This document shows, one piece after another, positions 13,198-13,280 of a stretch of 13,280 bases of DNA. The notes under the pieces are model-generated. The model searched no databases. It saw only the letters and a list, made by a program, of their open reading frames with translations, and was not told where the DNA came from. The translations under genes were made by a program, and so were the position numbers. Source of the stretch: Candidatus Parcubacteria bacterium (GTDB lineage Bacteria; Patescibacteriota; Patescibacteriia; Patescibacteriales; UBA12075); NCBI GenBank assembly GCA_023142215.1, contig JAGLJW010000057.1:1-13280 (forward strand), written 5' to 3'. Within the stretch, counting starts at the first letter, position 1, and the number at the start of each line of letters is the position of its first letter.

Positions 13198-13280
13198 GTG
13201 AGAAAATTGAAATGGATGTTTTTGGGTATGATGGTATTTTTGATTTTAACTAATTAGGTATTAGCTAGCGTGGAATGGAA
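13198..13280 (+). pseudogene. Start of a secreted or membrane protein gene, interrupted by TAG in the signal peptide; runs off the right edge
   Basis: AGAGAGGTG (13185-13193) stands 4 nt before GTG 13198. The frame reads MRKLKWMFLGMMVFLILTN, then TAG (13255-13257), then VLASVEW in the same frame to the window end. Read through the stop, this is a textbook signal peptide: basic start, hydrophobic core, and VLA before a plausible signal peptidase cut at Ala-Ser. So the gene may carry a nonsense mutation or a sequencing error, or the 19-residue frame may be a true small peptide. Nothing can be said of the mature protein. The overlapping ATG at 13196 is followed at once by TGA and is not usable. 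Confidence 0.35.

Noticed and set aside
1..13280. Alternative genetic code (TGA read as glycine or tryptophan)
   Set aside because: All main genes are full length under the standard code, and the helicase ends properly at TGA.

Overview
The window is AT-rich and densely coded, with short intergenic gaps. Reading frames stay intact under the standard bacterial code; TAA, TAG and TGA all appear as stops (TGA ends the helicase). Large lysine- and aspartate/glutamate-rich proteins, small orphan genes, an intein in a housekeeping helicase and palindromic repeats inserted in frame suggest a small-genome, low-GC bacterium, most likely Patescibacteria (Candidate Phyla Radiation). That placement is inferred from sequence character and remembered family resemblance; there is no rRNA gene here to prove it.

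Layout, left to right. 1-271 (-) is the 5' part of a membrane protein gene that runs off the left edge. 410-4711 (-) is a giant UvrD-like helicase with a C-terminal RecB-type nuclease. It is interrupted by a 365-residue intein at helicase motif III and by three palindromic elements inserted in frame. 4813-5058 (-) is a small putative zinc-binding protein with its own strong promoter. 5227-5442 (-) is a small two-helix membrane protein. 5443-5655 is a structured intergenic region. 5656-10193 (-) is an apparent operon: ftsK-type DNA translocase, then a secreted or membrane-anchored beta-sandwich protein, then a membrane-anchored formylglycine-generating-enzyme-fold protein. 10357-11577 (-) is a four-domain ribosomal protein S1 homologue with a long structured leader. 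11578-12063 is the divergent intergenic region, holding a palindromic element and promoters for both sides. 12064-13017 (+) is PRPP synthase (prs) with an intrinsic terminator. 13198 onward (+) begins a signal-peptide-like frame broken by TAG.

Functional themes are DNA repair and chromosome handling (helicase-nuclease, FtsK), translation (S1), nucleotide precursor supply (prs) and cell-surface proteins co-transcribed with ftsK. The most unusual part is the helicase gene. It carries four separate in-frame insertions: an intein whose inserted domain resembles GIY-YIG endonucleases rather than the usual LAGLIDADG type, two near-identical 93-bp palindromic elements, and one 129-bp element from a second family that has a relative in the rpsA-prs intergenic region. 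Also notable are two nearly pure Asp/Glu tracts in FtsK, one of them after the gamma domain, and mutually exclusive RNA hairpins between 5524 and 5595.
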